Source of the DNA: JAKQHY01 sp034429475
GTDB taxonomy: Bacteria > Chloroflexota > Anaerolineae > B4-G1 > SLSP01
Direction of reading: 5' to 3'
Assembly: GCA_034429475.1 (NCBI GenBank)
Contig: DAOUGD010000215.1
Coordinates: 1 to 19,214, forward strand
DNA: 19,214 bases
The notes under the pieces are model-generated. The model saw only the letters and a program-made list of their open reading frames with translations, searched no databases and was not told the origin of the DNA. This document shows positions 17,901-19,214 of this stretch, in pieces (position 1 is the first letter of the stretch; every line of letters starts with the position of its first letter). A program made the translations under genes and the position numbers.

Positions 17901-19214
17901 CGCACTGTTCCAGGTTCGGTTGGACGACGCGCCAGCCCCGGCGCAGGTCTTCGTAGATGCGGTATTCGACCAACGCGGTGAGCGCCTCCCGGTTGCGGCG
18001 CTTCGCCGGGCCGAAATCGGCCACTTCTTTAGCGTAGACCTCCTGGGGCAAGGCCAGCGCCTCTACTACCTGCGCCGCAATCTTGGTGTGATCTAATGGC
18101 GCATCGGCGGGCAGGGCGCGGTAGATGGCCGCGCGCAACAATGCCACCTGCACGAAGTCGTTGAAATGCCCGGCCTGGAGCGAGGCGTCCTGCCGGTTGT
18201 CGGTGAAGCTGAGGAGTTTGCGCGCGCCTTCCTCCACGTCAGGTTGGCGGCGCAGTTCGGCGACGGTGGACAGGCTCAACAGCGTGGTCGCGGTGCTGCG
18301 GCCCTCGCTGGACAGCCGCGCCAGTTTGCGGAAGTCACTCTCGCGCCGGGTGTGGATCGCGCCGCAGGTCAGGCAGGTGAGGAAGGGCTTGGGGAGGAAC
18401 CAGGCGAGGGTGAATTGCGAATTGCGAGTTGCGAATTGCGAATTTTGCTCGATGACGCCGTCAGGTCGCACATAGAGGCGTTGGGGGATGGCGTCGCGGT
18501 AATCGCGTTTGACGGTGCGGCCGGCGCGGGTCTGGTTAAACCAGGCGTCGGGCAGGTCGTCTTCGCGGGTTTCGTCCCAGACGGGTGCAGCGGGGTCTTC
18601 GACGAGTAGGTAGCCTTCGCGGACGGCGCCCCCGGCGGCGGATTCTTCATCCTGGGAGAGGGAAGGGCGCAAGCGATTGGCGCCGACTTCCCAATAGACC
18701 TGGTAATAGGCCTGACCACACTCGCGGCAGAAGAGCAGGGGGAAGAGCAGCCGCTCCCCGGCCGCCCCTGGCGCGTAGTGCTGGCCTTCGAGGGTGAGGT
18801 GACACCGTTCCGGCGGTTCGGCGGTAGCGTAGACCGCGCCGCCCTGCGCGATGAATTGGTGCAGTTTAAAGGCGAAGACGGGATTCTCCTCCGCGTCGCG
18901 CACTTCCGTCCCGCGTCGGAAGCACGCCTGGATGGCGGCGCGGCAGCTCTCCGCGTCCAGGCCGGTCGCTTCCGCCAGACGCGCCGCGCCCTCGGCCAAC
19001 GTGATGGGGATGCGGCGATGCAGGTGTCCGGCGCGCTCCTCCACGCCAAACGTCTGCTCAATCCACACCGCCAGGGGATGGTGGACGAAGGCGTCAAACG
19101 TCAAAGCGTCAAACGTCAACGTATCCACCCCAAACGCCTCAACCGCTTCTCGCAGTCTCCCCCTCTCCCCCTCTCCCCCTCCAGCATCGCCAAAGCTGTG
19201 AAAAGGCGGCGCCA
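14908..19214 (-). CDS. DEAD/DEAH-type helicase with DUF1998-like region and Vsr/DUF559-like nuclease tail (5' partial)
   Basis: The reading frame stays open from the stop to the right edge, so the GTG at 19128 is not a believable start. The first RecA domain (motifs I and II) is absent and must lie beyond 19214. Numbering from that GTG, visible parts are: a mid region with FVHHPLAVWIEQTFG and CRECGQAY; the second RecA domain with FTDNRQDA (about 310), SPTMELGIDI and QRSGRAGR (about 655-695); a coiled stretch; a CLACGH...CEACG zinc-ribbon-like site (about 980); and C1239-x3-C1243-x2-C1246 of the DUF1998-like part. The C-terminal 70 residues, with RPDFVYD and VLVFCDGSVHD, resemble a Vsr/DUF559 nuclease (D1342, D1356, H1360 are candidates). 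Relatives are MrfA/YprA-like and DISARM DrmA/DrmB-like proteins. A role in processing foreign DNA is inferred. Confidence 0.85.
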   Translation of the reverse strand, partial: APPFHSFGDAGGGEGERGRLREAVEAFGVDTLTFDALTFDAFVHHPLAVWIEQTFGVEERAGHLHRRIPITLAEGAARLAEATGLDAESCRAAIQACFRRGTEVRDAEENPVFAFKLHQFIAQGGAVYATAEPPERCHLTLEGQHYAPGAAGERLLFPLLFCRECGQAYYQVYWEVGANRLRPSLSQDEESAAGGAVREGYLLVEDPAAPVWDETREDDLPDAWFNQTRAGRTVKRDYRDAIPQRLYVRPDGVIEQNSQFATRNSQFTLAWFLPKPFLTCLTCGAIHTRRESDFRKLARLSSEGRSTATTLLSLSTVAELRRQPDVEEGARKLLSFTDNRQDASLQAGHFNDFVQVALLRAAIYRALPADAPLDHTKIAAQVVEALALPQEVYAKEVADFGPAKRRNREALTALVEYRIYEDLRRGWRVVQPNLEQCGLLRVDYLDLEEFCAEPAPWQRHPLLAAASPETRLRAARAFLDHLRRALAIDAECFDPTRQDAIRRQVMQALRSPWAFDETEHLKQSAWFVFASATQRGEWEQSLSARSALGRYLRSPQAWPELGSLLDTTAYEGLLAAWIAALRGAGYLLLRDDEAALQLRASALFWRRGDGAPPPPDPVRTRWMRSTDVETLEREANPFFRDFYTRPAAELVGMEGREHTGQVDKDARGWRENAFRRGELACLFCSPTMELGIDIADLNVVHLRNVPPSPANYAQRSGRAGRSKQPALVATYCSAVSGHDQYFFRRPVKMVSGVVVPPRLDLSSEDLVAAHIHALWLARVGLSLQNSITELVDVAAPAMPLHEGVAHAIHLSDSRLQECFAESCRVLEACGVSLSQAGWYSEDWLWALLRAAPVAFDAAFNRWREMYTAADRQLLAARAVIDRQYQTRVPREQVQEAERLEREARRQKDLLCNLEGAGEQDFYPYRYLASEGFLPGYNFPRLPIRAYIPTGVREGEFISRARFLALTEFGPGNIIYHEGSKYRVMRSQLPTGDATERFVRAKLCLACGHFHEGEAATVDVCEACGTPLQHDNCDYTEKLFEMTDVVTRRQESITCDEEERTREGYHVTSHFRFASTAEGVRVITAEVVDAHNSPLLRLTYGPAATLWRINHGWKRSQEQGFTLDTARGAWAKRPGEEDAPALDPEDRAALTHGVRILVRDTRNILLVALPGGEEGNEAFLASLQAALQRGMETAFQVDERELASERIGQGAQRSILFWEAAEGGLGVLGRLVEDPAALAEVAREALNIAHFDEAGNDQRPPTDEDEGCARACYDCLLSYTNQWDHPLLDRHLVRGLLLALTASTTLRYYSGQALHEGGGGRTYDEQYRWLLEQTDPASELERRFLEHLHRTGRRLPDHAQPHLPDIAVRPDFVYDGTPPVLVFCDGSVHDQAEVAAEDRRVRGVLEDMGYRVVVIRWDRHLEEQIAGYPDVFGAI
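18412..18446 (-). repeat. GAATNGC heptamer array inside the DUF1998 helicase gene
   Basis: The plus strand reads GAATTGC, GAATTGC, GAGTTGC, GAATTGC, GAATTTT: four to five heptamers of the same consensus as the tract at 3333-3364. Here the coding strand is the complement, so it is read as NSQFATRNSQF. It lies in a variable loop before a CLTCG cysteine pair, about residue 230. Confidence 0.8.
19092..19120 (-). repeat. CGTCAAA heptamer tract (four units) near the right edge
   Basis: The plus strand reads CGTCAAA twice, one G, CGTCAAA, then CGTCAAC. On the coding strand it gives the doubled pentapeptide LTFDA, directly before FVHHPLAVW. It extends a linker of the helicase without breaking the frame. 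Confidence 0.7.
19156..19181 (-). repeat. TCTCCCCC octamer tract (three units)
   Basis: The plus strand carries three copies of TCTCCCCC followed by TCC. On the coding strand this is a GGGGGAGA repeat translated as GGGEGERGR in the open frame of the helicase. Such purine/pyrimidine microsatellites are slippage-prone. Confidence 0.65.

Noticed and set aside
16897..18096. 399-codon plus-strand open frame opposite the DUF1998 helicase
   Set aside because: High G+C keeps antisense frames open. The composition is Ala/Gly/Arg/Gln-rich without motif, while the minus-strand frame is clearly real.
19126..19128. GTG at 19128 as the start of the helicase gene
   Set aside because: The frame is open further to the window edge, no Shine-Dalgarno precedes it, and the protein would lack the first RecA domain. 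The gene starts outside the window.
115..19214. Complete DISARM system
   Set aside because: DrmD-like and DUF1998-type helicases are present, but no adenine or cytosine methyltransferase and no phospholipase D gene are visible. A full DISARM call is not supported by this window.

Overview
The window is one unbroken minus-strand operon that enters at the right edge and leaves at the left edge. The cell is a bacterium. Very large STAND NTPases fused to trypsin-like peptidases, WD40 and HEAT arrays, GC-rich helicase genes and short heptanucleotide repeat tracts fit a large-genome, morphologically complex lineage. Chloroflexota is my best guess, with cyanobacteria or another multicellular phylum possible. 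This is inference; no marker gene is present.

In transcription order (right to left) the genes are: (1) the C-terminal two thirds of a DEAD/DEAH-type helicase with a DUF1998-like cysteine region and a C-terminal Vsr/DUF559-like nuclease fold (19214-14908, start outside the window); (2) a 2,452-residue trypsin-NACHT-HEAT protein with about 53 helical repeats (14893-7535); (3) a SNF2/DrmD-like helicase (7507-4670); (4) a small Trypco1-type protein (4644-4225); (5) a 1,349-residue trypsin-nSTAND1-transmembrane-WD40 protein (4164-115); (6) the first 13 codons of a further gene (41-1). Gaps between genes are 14 to 73 bp, each gene has a Shine-Dalgarno sequence, and I see no terminator or internal promoter. 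A single polycistronic mRNA is therefore likely.

Working model (inference): two DNA-directed motors related to DISARM-type helicases, one carrying a nuclease-like tail, act on invading nucleic acid. Two STAND sensors with protease domains, one soluble with a giant HEAT solenoid and one apparently membrane-anchored with a WD40 array, act as inflammasome- or apoptosome-like protease switches. The Trypco1 protein would be their partner or substrate. I know of no named system with this combination. No methyltransferase or phospholipase D gene is visible, so classical DISARM is not shown.

Other notable points: base composition is mosaic, very GC-rich in the helicases and much lower in the NACHT domain. 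Related GAATNGC heptamer arrays sit inside two unrelated genes, and one of them replaces part of the NTPase core between Walker A and Walker B. The WD40 array has 12 near-identical blades plus a broken 13th, and its only cysteines are three C-x7-C pairs and the C-terminal residue.
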